From Clostridium formicaceticum (lineage in GTDB: Bacteria > Bacillota > Clostridia > Peptostreptococcales > Natronincolaceae): a DNA stretch of 64,000 bases. The stretch spans positions 3,410,001 to 3,474,000 of the forward strand of contig NZ_CP017603.1 in assembly GCF_001854185.1 (NCBI RefSeq), read 5' to 3'. A program made the translations under genes and the position numbers. The notes beneath the pieces were generated by a model. It made no database searches, was not told the origin of the DNA, and worked only from the letters and a program-made list of their open reading frames with translations. Numbering within the stretch: the stretch's first letter is position 1; each line of letters begins with the position of its first letter. This document shows, one piece after another, positions 25,891 to 34,850 of the stretch.

Positions 25891-27292
25891 ATATCTTCCC
25901 TCCTTTCAACATGGACAAGTCTGTATATCCATCGCTAGCAAATGAATATATAACTGCATCTGCTCGGTCTGGAGACTCTCCAATTCGTCTTTTCATTTCA
26001 TCTTTACTCTCTAGCTCAATCCTGCCCTTGCTATCCACTTTGTATTTCCTGTTTGATAGCTGCTTAATTAAAATATCATCCTTAGGCAATTGAATAACTC
26101 CTTGCTCTCCTTGGAGGAACTTGGACAGGTTCTCGTCCAAGAGCTCCCGGATGTTGTCCCACATCTCTGCTGCTTTATTGTAATAATGTTCTGGATCATC
26201 GGCTTTAGATCCATTCTTTATGGGTACTATGATGTATCCTAGACTTTGCTGCCTATTGATTTCTCTTAGCCTGTCGGTTACCCCTCCGCCCAGTCCATCG
26301 TCGTCTATTTTTATGACTATCTTGTTTATCTGCAGGTGCTGTGTCTTTAATCTGTCAACAGTTCTCAATATGTTCCCAGCTGTCTCCATGGTATCTTTCT
26401 TAGAATACTGCTGCAGGTCTAGCACTCTATTTCCTATTCTCGGAGCAACGATAGTCTTATCGTCACCAAATCTAGCAATATCAGCTCCTATATTTAATGT
26501 ATAGGCCTTAGATATATCTACCACAGTTTCCGCTGCCTGCTCCACTACCTCTAATGAGATTAAGCTGTCTGCCTCTCCTTTTGGGAAGTCTCCCAAGACC
26601 CTCACTCGAAATACATCGCTATCTGCCCCATACTTCTTCTTTAGCATTTCGATATTTTCTTTAGAGGTTCGTGGACTATCCATCGATGATACTTTGTGGG
26701 ATTTGTAGGTATCTCTGTCTCTGTTGTGACTATCATAAAAGGTCCCGCTTGTTTTGGTAGGGTTACCGCATAGCAAGAGCTTGTTTTCATATCCTGTCAA
26801 GGTTCCTAGTATTGCCTCCATGATTGGATCTGCAACCCCAGAGGCCTCATCTACCACGAATAACATATAGTCCTCATGGAACCCTTGCATGTTCTCCGGC
26901 CTTACTGCAGTTCTAGCTGTGGCCCACCATCTTTCCTCAAATCCATTCATATAGATTTTGGTCTTGGTCCATCTAAGCAGCTTATCTACCTTTGACTTCG
27001 AGAGCCATTTGGATATCTCTGCCCATAGTACGTCATAGAGCTGTTGTCTTGTGGGTGCTGTGGCGATTACCTTAGGAAATGGCCTTGTGCATAGGTACCA
27101 GGTTATCGCAATGCTTTCTAGTCCTGTTTTTCCTACTCCCTGGCCAGACCTAACAGATACTTTCGGGTGTTGTGCTAGGTCCATTAATACTTTAGCTTGC
27201 CATGGATCCGGATAAAACCCCAGCATATCCTCTGCAAACCAAACTGGATTATCCCAGTAATTGTCTAGTAATGTTATTAGTGCTTTATCCAT
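25883..27292 (-). CDS. Terminase large subunit
   Basis: 469 residues. ATPase and nuclease that packages DNA: Walker A SGQGVGKT (about 52-59), Walker B LFVVDEA (about 143-149), and a C-terminal nuclease with IGADIARFGDD and later Asp residues (KIDDDGLGGGV, DRADAVIYSF). Typical of the PBSX-like/T4-like clade. The ATG at 27292 overlaps the small-subunit stop; an in-frame GTG at 27301 is possible. Confidence 0.93.
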   Translation of the reverse strand: MDKALITLLDNYWDNPVWFAEDMLGFYPDPWQAKVLMDLAQHPKVSVRSGQGVGKTGLESIAITWYLCTRPFPKVIATAPTRQQLYDVLWAEISKWLSKSKVDKLLRWTKTKIYMNGFEERWWATARTAVRPENMQGFHEDYMLFVVDEASGVADPIMEAILGTLTGYENKLLLCGNPTKTSGTFYDSHNRDRDTYKSHKVSSMDSPRTSKENIEMLKKKYGADSDVFRVRVLGDFPKGEADSLISLEVVEQAAETVVDISKAYTLNIGADIARFGDDKTIVAPRIGNRVLDLQQYSKKDTMETAGNILRTVDRLKTQHLQINKIVIKIDDDGLGGGVTDRLREINRQQSLGYIIVPIKNGSKADDPEHYYNKAAEMWDNIRELLDENLSKFLQGEQGVIQLPKDDILIKQLSNRKYKVDSKGRIELESKDEMKRRIGESPDRADAVIYSFASDGYTDLSMLKGGKIYG

Positions 27293-28139
27293 CCTTACCA
27301 CGTCTCTTTGCTGCTATTTGCTCTATTGCCTTCACCCAATCCTCGGTTTCTTTGCCGACTTCTTCACCCTTCATATTATCGATTTCAACCTGGAGCTTTT
27401 GTATTCTTAGCTCCTGCTCTTTTGTGGCCATTCCTCTATCTACAAGCTCGTTATAGGATTTGATTAAACTCCTTAACTCTCCCATTGCCCTAGATTGTGC
27501 CTGGAGGAATGTTGCATATTTATCCCAGGCGAATTGGAACTCCCATTCCTTTTCCTCTGTAAAACTCATCCCTTTTATAACCTTGTGTTTCTTTAGGTAC
27601 TCCGTTATATCGTCCCTATCTTTTACAAACATAATCTTTTGAGCTCGTACTATTGCAGCATACTTTAATCTGATGCTATCCCATAGTAGATCTAATTGGT
27701 TTATCTCTTCCAGCTCGTCAAATAGTTCCATTGTTTCATCCGGGAGGTGCTTTGAGTAGAAACCGTGTTTTTCGGCTCTCTTGTTGCCCTTTGGCGGCCT
27801 ATTACAGTTCCCTACTGCATTCTTATTTCCAAGTTGTCCTATTCTCCTCTTGATGGAATTCGTCTTGTTTTGGGACTTCTTATCCTTCTTTTTTGGGCCA
27901 TCTTTATCGGTGTTGCTTTTTTCTTGGCCATACGTTGCAACGTCGTTGCCTGTTTCGTCAAAATGTGTTGCAACGTTCTCTAGGAAGTCGTCCCACTTTT
28001 CTCGGCTCTTCCTGGATCTAAGAGTTGTTGTTTTAACCCCATATTTCTCGGCCAGTTCACTAAGTACAACCTTCTCTCCATCAACAGTTCTCCTAAGATA
28101 CTCTTTCTTTATCTCTAGCCATTTCGTATCATTGCTCAT
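27285..28139 (-). CDS. Terminase small subunit (YqaS/XtmA-like)
   Basis: 284 residues. N-terminal HTH (VVLSELAEKYGVKTTTLRSRKSREKWDDF), then a Lys-rich linker with GNKNAVGNCNRPPKGNKRAEKHGFYSKHLP (two motifs typical of YqaS), and a helical oligomerisation region. It recognises the packaging site. Next to the large subunit with overlap. Confidence 0.92.
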   Translation of the reverse strand: MSNDTKWLEIKKEYLRRTVDGEKVVLSELAEKYGVKTTTLRSRKSREKWDDFLENVATHFDETGNDVATYGQEKSNTDKDGPKKKDKKSQNKTNSIKRRIGQLGNKNAVGNCNRPPKGNKRAEKHGFYSKHLPDETMELFDELEEINQLDLLWDSIRLKYAAIVRAQKIMFVKDRDDITEYLKKHKVIKGMSFTEEKEWEFQFAWDKYATFLQAQSRAMGELRSLIKSYNELVDRGMATKEQELRIQKLQVEIDNMKGEEVGKETEDWVKAIEQIAAKRRGKDG

Positions 28140-28179
28140 ACCCCTCCCTCCAAATCGTTTGAGTTCTGCCAGTATATCA

Positions 28180-28374
28180 TCACTCGCTACAAAAAATATT
28201 TAAATAAGCTATTGCTGCCTTAACATCTGGTTGTTTGTATTTCTTAACCTTTTTAATTTCAGTGGTATTGCCTCTCTTGTTGGCTTTTATCTCACTTTCT
28301 TCGTATTCGTAACCCGTGGCAGCTCTAAATATGGATTTTTCAATTTGATTAATGTTCTTAGCTCTATCTTCCAT
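28180..28374 (-). CDS. Small protein upstream of terminase
   Basis: 64 residues with Lys/Glu-rich middle and ending QPDVKAAIAYLNIFCSE. The final PDVKAAIAYL resembles the end of some small terminase or terminase-associated proteins. ATG at 28374 has GGGGTGAGG. Function not known. Confidence 0.6.
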   Translation of the reverse strand: MEDRAKNINQIEKSIFRAATGYEYEESEIKANKRGNTTEIKKVKKYKQPDVKAAIAYLNIFCSE

Positions 28375-28398
28375 ATCCTCACCCCTCATCCAGAGCAT

Positions 28399-28422
28399 TA
28401 AAAAAGAACCTCTCTGGGTTCT
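28399..28422 (-). terminator. Intrinsic terminator after the ParB-methyltransferase gene
   Basis: AGAACC and GGTTCT pair around a six-base loop, followed by TTTTTT on the minus strand. It overlaps the methyltransferase stop and precedes the terminase cluster by only about 30 bp, so it is likely leaky or antiterminated. Confidence 0.6.
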
Positions 28423-29749
28423 ATGCTATCTCTTCATAAGGTATCGCCTGGCCTTTTCTTATAACCTGTACTCTGTCGTCCCCTGTTGCCTGGATATATC
28501 TTTTTACTATGGCATCGCAATACCTCGGATCCATGTCCATGGTATAACAGATTCTATTCATTTGCTCGCTTGCAATTAAAGTGCTGCCACTTCCTCCGAA
28601 TAAATCCACAACCAAGTTTCCTTCAACACTAGAATTTTTTAAAAGGTATCCTATTAACCCTATGGGTTTCATCGTAGGATGCAAATCATTTTTTGTCGGT
28701 CTGTCAAATCTTATAGTTGTCTCCGGTGTCTCATCTAACAATCTCTCTAGTAGTTCTATTAATTCTGTCTTATTTAGACTCTCTAGATCGATGTCGCTCT
28801 CCAGGACTGTATTTTTATCCCTCTTTCCATACCATTTATGGCCAGCCCCTTCTTTCCAGCCATATAGAATAGACTCGTGCCTCCATTGGTAATCTTGCCT
28901 CCCTATAGTAAGAGAGTGTTTTACCCATATCAACCCCTGGGATAATTTAAAACCTGCACCGGTAAATGCTTTTCTGAAATTATATCCTTCTGTATCTGCA
29001 TGGAATACATAGATAGGAGCTCCTTCTTTTGCAATGCTGTGCATATTGGTGAAGGATCCTAAGAGTAAGTTATAAAAATCATCATTACCTAGGTTATCAT
29101 TCTCTATCTTCATTCCACTATCGCTTTCATAGTTCACATTATACGGTGGATCGGTTAGCAGTAAGTCTGCCTGTTTCTCATCCATGAGTTTGACTACATT
29201 CTCTTTCTTTGTGCTATCTCCACACAACAGTCTGTGCCTGCCCAGAACCCACAGGTCCCCCGGCTGGGTAATCGATACCTCTTCCTTTTCAAGTTCCTCC
29301 TCCAGCTCAAAATCATCTTCTTGGGTTTCTGTTGTATCAAAGTTTGCCACTATATCATTTATCTCCTCTATTTCGAAACCTGTCAGCTCCACATCGATGT
29401 TTATATCCTCTTGTAGGTTTTTGAATATCTGGCTTAACTTTTCCTCATTCCAGTCCCCACTTATTTTATTAAGTGCAATATTTAATGCTTTCTCCTTGCT
29501 ATCCGATAAGTCAACCACACTCACATTGACCTTCTTGTATCCTTCCTCCTGGAGAATCTTTAATCTCTGATGTCCTCCTACAACATTTCCTGTCCTGGAG
29601 TTCCAAACTATAGGTTCTACATAACCAAACTCTTTTATGGACCTCTTAAGTTTTTCATATTCCGGATCTCCTGGCTTAAGGTCTACTCTAGGATTATATT
29701 TTGCTGGATTTAATTTCTCTATATCAATTTGTTGCATATTGATATCCAT
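28421..29749 (-). CDS. ParB-domain/DNA methyltransferase fusion
   Basis: 442 residues. N-terminal ParB/Srx-like domain (about 1-100; LNPAKYNPR, GNVVGGHQRLKILQEEGY) joined by an acidic linker to a site-specific amino-methyltransferase (N6-adenine/N4-cytosine): DPPYN at about 200 and SAM motif FGGSGST at about 385. Such fusions sit next to terminase genes in many Firmicutes phages and may protect or mark phage DNA before packaging. ATG at 29749 chosen for AGGCGGTGA. No cognate nuclease nearby. Confidence 0.9.
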   Translation of the reverse strand: MDINMQQIDIEKLNPAKYNPRVDLKPGDPEYEKLKRSIKEFGYVEPIVWNSRTGNVVGGHQRLKILQEEGYKKVNVSVVDLSDSKEKALNIALNKISGDWNEEKLSQIFKNLQEDINIDVELTGFEIEEINDIVANFDTTETQEDDFELEEELEKEEVSITQPGDLWVLGRHRLLCGDSTKKENVVKLMDEKQADLLLTDPPYNVNYESDSGMKIENDNLGNDDFYNLLLGSFTNMHSIAKEGAPIYVFHADTEGYNFRKAFTGAGFKLSQGLIWVKHSLTIGRQDYQWRHESILYGWKEGAGHKWYGKRDKNTVLESDIDLESLNKTELIELLERLLDETPETTIRFDRPTKNDLHPTMKPIGLIGYLLKNSSVEGNLVVDLFGGSGSTLIASEQMNRICYTMDMDPRYCDAIVKRYIQATGDDRVQVIRKGQAIPYEEIA

Positions 29750-29769
29750 CTTATAATCACCGCCTATCT

Positions 29770-29952
29770 TTAATGGCCATCTCCCCATTTAACTTGCCTC
29801 ATTCTCCTGCCAACTCTTTTGTGACTATCATGTTTCATTAAGTTCTCCGGCCTGTCTCCTAATTGTATTTTCTCCTTACTTTTACAGAGCTGCTTGAGCT
29901 CGTTGTATGTTTTTCTATCCTTATACTTTAACTGTTCTCCTATCTTGGCCAT
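29770..29952 (-). CDS. Small basic late protein
   Basis: 60 residues, strongly basic (LKYKDRKTYNELKQLCKSK, HKRVGRRMRQVKWG), perhaps DNA binding. First gene after the early/late boundary. ATG at 29952 with GAGGGGTGGG. Not recognised. Confidence 0.6.
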   Translation of the reverse strand: MAKIGEQLKYKDRKTYNELKQLCKSKEKIQLGDRPENLMKHDSHKRVGRRMRQVKWGDGH

Positions 29953-29981
29953 TCTGCCCACCCCTCTTGTTTTATTGTAAT

Positions 29982-30008
29982 AAAAAAGATGTGCCTATCG
30001 ACACACCT
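29982..30008 (-). terminator. Early-operon terminator
   Basis: AGGTGTGTC and GGCACATCT form a 9-bp stem (two G-T wobbles) with a GATA loop, then TTTTTT on the minus strand. It follows the sigma-like regulator and separates early from late genes. A palindrome AACGG-A-CCGTT at 30060-30070 lies upstream and could be an activator site for late transcription. Confidence 0.7.
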
Positions 30009-30087
30009 ATCCCCGTTTTAAGTTCATATTATTCTGATACTACCATATTAACACTTTTAAACGGACCGTTGGTAATCATTTCCTAGG

Positions 30088-30582
30088 TTAATCGTCATGT
30101 TTTTGTCTAGTAACTGACTTATCCTGTTGTTTTCCATTGATTGTAAATAGTATTCTATTGATACTTTCCTTTCTTTTCTCTTTACACCATCCCTCCGAAT
30201 AACATACTTTACCGGCCACCTTATACCATTCTAGGTTTTCTATGTAGAACATATTTATTATGGTTCTCTCAACATCGGATAGTGCATCCAGGGCATTGTC
30301 TATCATCTTTATTTTATTAGTCTCAAGAGAAATCTTTCTTTCCAAGTCTCTCTTGATCCTTTCTTTTCTCTCCATATTTTTTAAAGCATTATTCTCTGTG
30401 GTCCTATTTATTTTATTGGTTTTGGATGTTGGTTCTCCATAGGATATTCCATTCATTCCATCGTCTATGTCAAACTCTAGCTCTAGGTTTTCAAGCTTTA
30501 GTTTATAATTCTCAATAGAGGCTTTGATGATCTTGTAGTTGTAAAGTATTCCTTCGACTTGTCTATAGTTCATTTCTTCCAT
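30088..30582 (-). CDS. Late transcription regulator (sigma region 4-like, ArpU/RinA-type)
   Basis: 164 residues: N-terminal coiled coil, then LDALSDVERTIINMFYIENLEW and VCYSEGWCKEKRKESINRIL, which resemble the HTH of sigma-70 region 4 as in ArpU/RinA-type phage late regulators. Last early gene, just before the late operon, the usual position for a late activator. Ribosome binding site AGGAGGGG. Confidence 0.75.
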   Translation of the reverse strand: MEEMNYRQVEGILYNYKIIKASIENYKLKLENLELEFDIDDGMNGISYGEPTSKTNKINRTTENNALKNMERKERIKRDLERKISLETNKIKMIDNALDALSDVERTIINMFYIENLEWYKVAGKVCYSEGWCKEKRKESINRILFTINGKQQDKSVTRQKHDD

Positions 30583-30592
30583 ATGACCCCTC

Positions 30593-31354
30593 CTAAGTTA
30601 TATCTTTATGTGTCAATCCCAAATCCACCAGAGTTTCATTATCTATGACAATTCCATATATCTTGTATAAATTAAAAATCTTCTCTTCCCCTTCCTGGTG
30701 TACTTTGGTGTGCAAATCCCTCGAAAGGGCCATAAGCTCCAGCCCCTCATGGCTTATTTTCTTTCGGTTTCTACCCATTCCTACTCTGCTGCCTTCGCAA
30801 TGGTGTATATCTGCATTTGGCTTTCCTGTTATGCAGCACTTTCTATATTTAATGCATCCATAAAGGTACCTATCGATATCATCTGTTCTATTTAAAGCTT
30901 TATCTGTCAATGGTATGTCCCATTTTAGAATAAAATCTATTATATGACTTATAAAATTTCTTGCAGTGGTTACACTACAATTGGAGAGGGAAAAATGCTC
31001 CTCTCCAGTCGTTGCACAGTAATCGTATTTTAAGTATTCTTTTAGATACTCTGGATCATCTCCAATGAAAACTGATATATCTCTAACTGTGGCATATATC
31101 TTTTTTCTCTGATCCACTGTTATGGTTCTGCCATCGTTTATCCTTATTTCAGCATCGATACCGTCTTGGCCATCTATTTTGTATTTATATATCTGTCGTC
31201 CTAGTTTTTCACCTGGAATGGTTACTATAAGGTCTGTGCCTTTTTCTGTCTCTCTTAATTTTGTGATCCTGGAGAAGTATTGCACTTTGCCCCACCCCCT
31301 TTTTAACAGTTGTTCTCTAGGTGTAAAGTCTATCTTGCTATATTTTTTCTTCAA
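30593..31354 (-). CDS. Putative HNHc nuclease
   Basis: 253 residues. The C-terminal part carries the phage HNHc_6-type pattern CCITGKPNADIHHCEGSRVG, followed by HEGLELMALSRDLHTKVHQEG, supplying zinc and catalytic His. Family members occur in the replication/late-early region of Firmicutes phages. TTG start with a weak GAGAG site, overlapping the gene before. Confidence 0.8.
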   Translation of the reverse strand: MKKKYSKIDFTPREQLLKRGWGKVQYFSRITKLRETEKGTDLIVTIPGEKLGRQIYKYKIDGQDGIDAEIRINDGRTITVDQRKKIYATVRDISVFIGDDPEYLKEYLKYDYCATTGEEHFSLSNCSVTTARNFISHIIDFILKWDIPLTDKALNRTDDIDRYLYGCIKYRKCCITGKPNADIHHCEGSRVGMGRNRKKISHEGLELMALSRDLHTKVHQEGEEKIFNLYKIYGIVIDNETLVDLGLTHKDIT

Positions 31355-31784
31355 CTCTCACTGTAATTTCATTCACAAATGAATTAAATTGACTGCATAG
31401 CTGCGATATCTTGTATAGTCTGTGCTCATCTCCACCTTGAGGAAAATCTAATATGCAAAGCACTTCTGGATAAACAAATGTTTCTTTATTTACTTGCCAA
31501 TATCTTTCTAATTGTGTAAACCAATATTCATATACTTTTACAAACAAATCTAAATCCTCTTCGTTCTTGATTAAGAAAAGCTTATATTCATGATTGTGTC
31601 TAAGATTAAGCATTGCAGGAAAATCTGCATGTGTTTTAATCCCTAGTTTTTCATCAACTTCTTTTTCAAGATTTTCTTGCTTTTTTTCTTCTTCGTAATA
31701 AAGACAATCCTCTTCACTGTTGAACTCTGAACCATCATTAGCTATATAAATTGTTTTTATGATTGTTTTTGTTTTAGTTTTCAT
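31338..31784 (-). CDS. Hypothetical early protein
   Basis: 148 residues, acidic, starting KTKTKTIIKTIYIANDGSEF, with EEDCLYYEEEKKQENLEKEV and an aromatic middle. I do not recognise it. The ATG at 31784 has GAGGA; the gene overlaps both neighbours slightly, typical of a compact early operon. Confidence 0.65.
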   Translation of the reverse strand: MKTKTKTIIKTIYIANDGSEFNSEEDCLYYEEEKKQENLEKEVDEKLGIKTHADFPAMLNLRHNHEYKLFLIKNEEDLDLFVKVYEYWFTQLERYWQVNKETFVYPEVLCILDFPQGGDEHRLYKISQLCSQFNSFVNEITVRVEEKI

Positions 31785-32160
31785 CCATATGTTCCTCACT
31801 TTCTTGATCTTTTTTTAGATCCTTTAACACTCTCTCCCTAAACTCTTCAGATGTTTCCCCATGATGCCTATTCTGATATATTTGTTCGGCCAACAAGTCT
31901 AAATGTTTTCCTTGTGCCAATTCTAAACTTTCTACGACTGCCTTATCTCTTCTATCTCGGCCACACATAGGACAGTATAGATATTTCTTTCTAGGGCTTG
32001 CTGGAGTTGCTTTTTCTATGCTATCGCAATAGCTGCAGTTTTTATTCTCATACAATCCATTAACTTCTCTTGCCATTAGCTCTAGTAATTGGCCATATTC
32101 TAACAAAGTTAATATATTCTTTAATTTTTCATGCAATTCTTCTGTATTTAACACATTCAT
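31774..32160 (-). CDS. Hypothetical zinc-ribbon-like protein
   Basis: 128 residues with CSYCDS and, about 20 residues on, CPMCGRDRR, which could form one zinc ribbon flanked by helices. C-terminal half is charged helix (HHGETSEEFRERVLKDLKKD). Overlaps the next start by a few bases. Function unknown. Confidence 0.65.
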   Translation of the reverse strand: MNVLNTEELHEKLKNILTLLEYGQLLELMAREVNGLYENKNCSYCDSIEKATPASPRKKYLYCPMCGRDRRDKAVVESLELAQGKHLDLLAEQIYQNRHHGETSEEFRERVLKDLKKDQESEEHMDEN

Positions 32161-32720
32161 CAGTTAGCCTCGCTTTCATTTAACTGTTTTAGTGCTTTTA
32201 TATACCAAACATTGTCAATATCATTATCTGTAATCTCTTTTAAGTCATTTTCGTTATTTATAATCCCCCACCAACTTTCCATACCGTAAACTATCTTGTT
32301 TAGGTCGAACACGAATATAGCAGGATTGGTGTTGAAGGACACGTTTAATTCTTTTGTTTCTGGGTTATGAGAAATACTATGTCCTATTGGTAGATCTCCA
32401 AGATATAAGCCTAGATATGTTTTGTTTTGATATTCCTTTCCGCATGGTCTTATTTTTACAAACTCGCCTATTCTGTTATCCCTAAGTCCGATTTTATCTG
32501 CATTGGCATTTATCTTTGATACCTCAATGGGATACTCGATATATATACTTTTGTAATTGTCACAAATGAAATTACTTTTAACTTTGTGTTCTATGTCCCA
32601 TTTCTTCATATAGTCATGCGAGTTTATGCCTTGTTTTTGTAGCTCATCTTTCAATGTCTCGCATCTATTTAACCAGCTCATTTTGCAGCTACTGCAATTT
32701 CTTTTAATCTCTTCGCTCAT
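32160..32720 (-). CDS. Hypothetical Cys-containing early protein
   Basis: 186 residues. N terminus MSEEIKRNCSSCKMSWLNRC has a CxxC and a third Cys; the centre reads IRPCGKEYQNKTYLGLYLGDLPIG and the end looks like a small beta domain. ATG at 32720 chosen for AAGGAGG. Not recognised. Confidence 0.65.
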   Translation of the reverse strand: MSEEIKRNCSSCKMSWLNRCETLKDELQKQGINSHDYMKKWDIEHKVKSNFICDNYKSIYIEYPIEVSKINANADKIGLRDNRIGEFVKIRPCGKEYQNKTYLGLYLGDLPIGHSISHNPETKELNVSFNTNPAIFVFDLNKIVYGMESWWGIINNENDLKEITDNDIDNVWYIKALKQLNESEAN

Positions 32721-33003
32721 ATTTTTCCTCCTTGATTCCAATAAATTCTTTCCATACACCTTCTGCCTCTCTACCACAATCTATCTTTAATCCTTCATTA
32801 CATTTTTCTGTGCTTGTTTTGCAAATACATTCAGAACTATAATTTTTAAAAGGACAGATATCTTCATTTTTTTCTATAAGAGCGTGTACTATATATTCAA
32901 CAAAGGTTTCTTCGTAGGTTTCGCAATCTACTTCTGGACAATCATATTGGTCATATAAGAGTACTGCTAATGCCTTATTCAAATTAGAAATTTTATTTTT
33001 CAA
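32704..33003 (-). CDS. Hypothetical Cys-rich protein
   Basis: 99 residues with eight Cys (CPEVDC, CPFKNYSSECICKTSTEKC, DCGREAEG). Helical N terminus. TTG start with GGAGGGAG. Probably metal binding; function unknown. Confidence 0.6.
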   Translation of the reverse strand: MKNKISNLNKALAVLLYDQYDCPEVDCETYEETFVEYIVHALIEKNEDICPFKNYSSECICKTSTEKCNEGLKIDCGREAEGVWKEFIGIKEEKYERRD

Positions 33004-33021
33004 CTTACTCTCCCTCCATTT

Positions 33022-33231
33022 CTAGTGCCCGTGTTTATCTCTACATTTTTTGCTATCACACAATGGTGCTCCACAGCTTAAGCTGGATGCCCAAGTACAA
33101 CTATGAGTAGCCTGTTTTCCACATATGCAGCATTTTAATTTTGAGTGTTCCTTGCAATAATCAGAGCCATTTACTGCTTCCTTATTGCATTTTCCTACCC
33201 ATGCCATGTCAAATTTGCAACCTTTATTCAT
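33022..33231 (-). CDS. Small Cys-rich zinc-binding protein
   Basis: 69 residues with ten Cys and several His: CKFDMAWVGKCNKEAV, YCKEHSKLKCCICGKQ, then CGAPLCDSKKCRDKHGH. Spacing suggests two or three zinc sites like HIT/B-box-type fingers. ATG at 33231 with AGGAGG. Function unknown. Confidence 0.7.
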   Translation of the reverse strand: MNKGCKFDMAWVGKCNKEAVNGSDYCKEHSKLKCCICGKQATHSCTWASSLSCGAPLCDSKKCRDKHGH

Positions 33232-33261
33232 TATTCTCCTCCTCATTTCTCCTATCATGTA

Positions 33262-34440
33262 TTAGGCAGTTTCTGCTTTGTTGACTTCCTGGTTATTCTT
33301 TAAAATATGAGATATAACATCTACAGTCCAACCGTTGCCAAGCATTTTGTATCTTTGGGTATCACTAATCCCTCGGGTATAGTTATCTGGTAGGGTTTGA
33401 AGTCTTTCGCATTCTACAGGTGTCAATTTTCTTATATAACCCTCTATTAAAATACCGTGCTTATCTTGTGCTGTTAATGTATAGAACTTCCTTCCATCGT
33501 TGAACCTTTGTCCATTTTGTCTTTTATTGATTCTGTCTGGAGTAATACAGCCAAATAAGTACTGTCCCATTTTAGCAGCTCCACCACCTGCCTCTCCACA
33601 TAGAGTTACTGCTTTATTGTGTATATAGTAAACTCTATTTGCTTGACTATCCTTTCTGAAATAACCAACCTTTCCTTTCTGTACCTCTTTATCTAATATC
33701 TGCAGAGTCTTATCAAACGGAACCATATATTTTTCTAACCTTTGATAAAAACAGTTATAAGGTACTCCTTTATGCATATTGGCTGTTAATGTAAATGATT
33801 TTTTATCTTCATATTGCAAATAATTTTCTAATCTACAATCACCGGCTTGACCCCATTTTCCATTACCTTTAAGCATGTAGTCTGTAGCTTTATCAGATAG
33901 AGCATATTTACACTCAATGCATTCATTTTCTAAAATTATATCTCTTAGCAATATCCCTTTATCTTCTGGTTGCTCTATGCCTGGTATATTAGTCCAATAA
34001 AGTCTTTTTCTGTTCTGTGCAGATACTAACGCAGAGTTTATTTCTATCGGTTTAACTCCTAGGTATTTGCTGATAATATCTTGATACTCTTTTTTCATTC
34101 TGACATTTTCTAGTAAAAAATATTTTGGTTTAACCTCATCCAACAATCTCACAAATTCAAAGAACAATCTACTTCTTGGGTCTATGAAGTTCAACTGTTT
34201 TCCTGCAAAACTGAACCCTTGGCATGGACTTCCACCAATCAATATATCTATCTTAGGAAGGTTCCCCCCCCTCACATTAACTACATCACCTAATTGCATA
34301 GTGTCTGGATAATTCTTTTGTGCTATCTTAATTGCATTTTTATCTATTTCACTAGCGTAGTAATTATCTATTTTAATTCCTGCTCTTTCTAATGCCACTC
34401 TTCCACAACTTATTCCATCGAACAAACTTAGTATATTCAT
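33262..34440 (-). CDS. DNA (cytosine-5-)-methyltransferase
   Basis: 392 residues. Motif I FDGISCGRVALERAG, catalytic motif IV GSPCQGFSFAG (Cys about 73), motif VI LLENVR, motif VIII AQNRKRLYW, and C-terminal motifs IX-X (LTPVECERLQTLPDNYT, MLGNGWTVDVISHIL). Orphan: no restriction enzyme gene next to it. Likely protects phage DNA from host restriction. ATG at 34440 chosen over upstream frame because of GAGGG spacing. Confidence 0.93.
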   Translation of the reverse strand: MNILSLFDGISCGRVALERAGIKIDNYYASEIDKNAIKIAQKNYPDTMQLGDVVNVRGGNLPKIDILIGGSPCQGFSFAGKQLNFIDPRSRLFFEFVRLLDEVKPKYFLLENVRMKKEYQDIISKYLGVKPIEINSALVSAQNRKRLYWTNIPGIEQPEDKGILLRDIILENECIECKYALSDKATDYMLKGNGKWGQAGDCRLENYLQYEDKKSFTLTANMHKGVPYNCFYQRLEKYMVPFDKTLQILDKEVQKGKVGYFRKDSQANRVYYIHNKAVTLCGEAGGGAAKMGQYLFGCITPDRINKRQNGQRFNDGRKFYTLTAQDKHGILIEGYIRKLTPVECERLQTLPDNYTRGISDTQRYKMLGNGWTVDVISHILKNNQEVNKAETA

Positions 34441-34445
34441 AATTA

Positions 34446-34619
34446 TTAACCCTCGCTTTTTGTGATTTCTTTTCCTCCTACTATTACCATGCACCAGCCA
34501 TATCTTGTATTAACTAATTCATAAACTTGGCCACATTCACATTTATAAAACTCTCTTTTCTTGGGTGTATACAGTTTTTCTCTTCCACAGATTTTGCATA
34601 TGAAGTGAGTTGGTATCAT
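34446..34619 (-). CDS. Small zinc-ribbon protein
   Basis: 57 residues: FICKICGREKLYTPKKREFY then KCECGQVYELV form a clear Cys4 zinc ribbon. The gene fits between its neighbours, ending 5 bp before the methyltransferase ATG. Its start overlaps the upstream gene. Role unknown. Confidence 0.75.
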   Translation of the reverse strand: MIPTHFICKICGREKLYTPKKREFYKCECGQVYELVNTRYGWCMVIVGGKEITKSEG

Positions 34620-34837
34620 AACTTTTCTACATCCTCTGGAGTAAGTCCAAGTCCTTCATATAAACCTTTTGCCACTCTTCCCATTCTTTTATCTCCAAAC
34701 CCGAAATCCCTTCTCATTACCTTTTCAAATTCATCTACTGTAAATTTTATAGCGTCTAGTGCTGCTTTCTTTTTGATTTCCTCTATCTCTTCAACGGTTA
34801 GTTTATGGACCCTTCTTCTCTGTTGCCTATTCAACAT
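34616..34837 (-). CDS. Small helical phage protein
   Basis: 73 residues: basic start (NRQQRRRVHKL), TVEEIEEIKKKAALDAIK helix, then FGDKRMGRVAKGLYEGLGL. Resembles small phage proteins with conserved C-terminal helices, but no function known. GGGAG precedes the ATG at 34837. Confidence 0.65.
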   Translation of the reverse strand: MLNRQQRRRVHKLTVEEIEEIKKKAALDAIKFTVDEFEKVMRRDFGFGDKRMGRVAKGLYEGLGLTPEDVEKL

Positions 34838-34850
34838 CACCATCTCCCAT

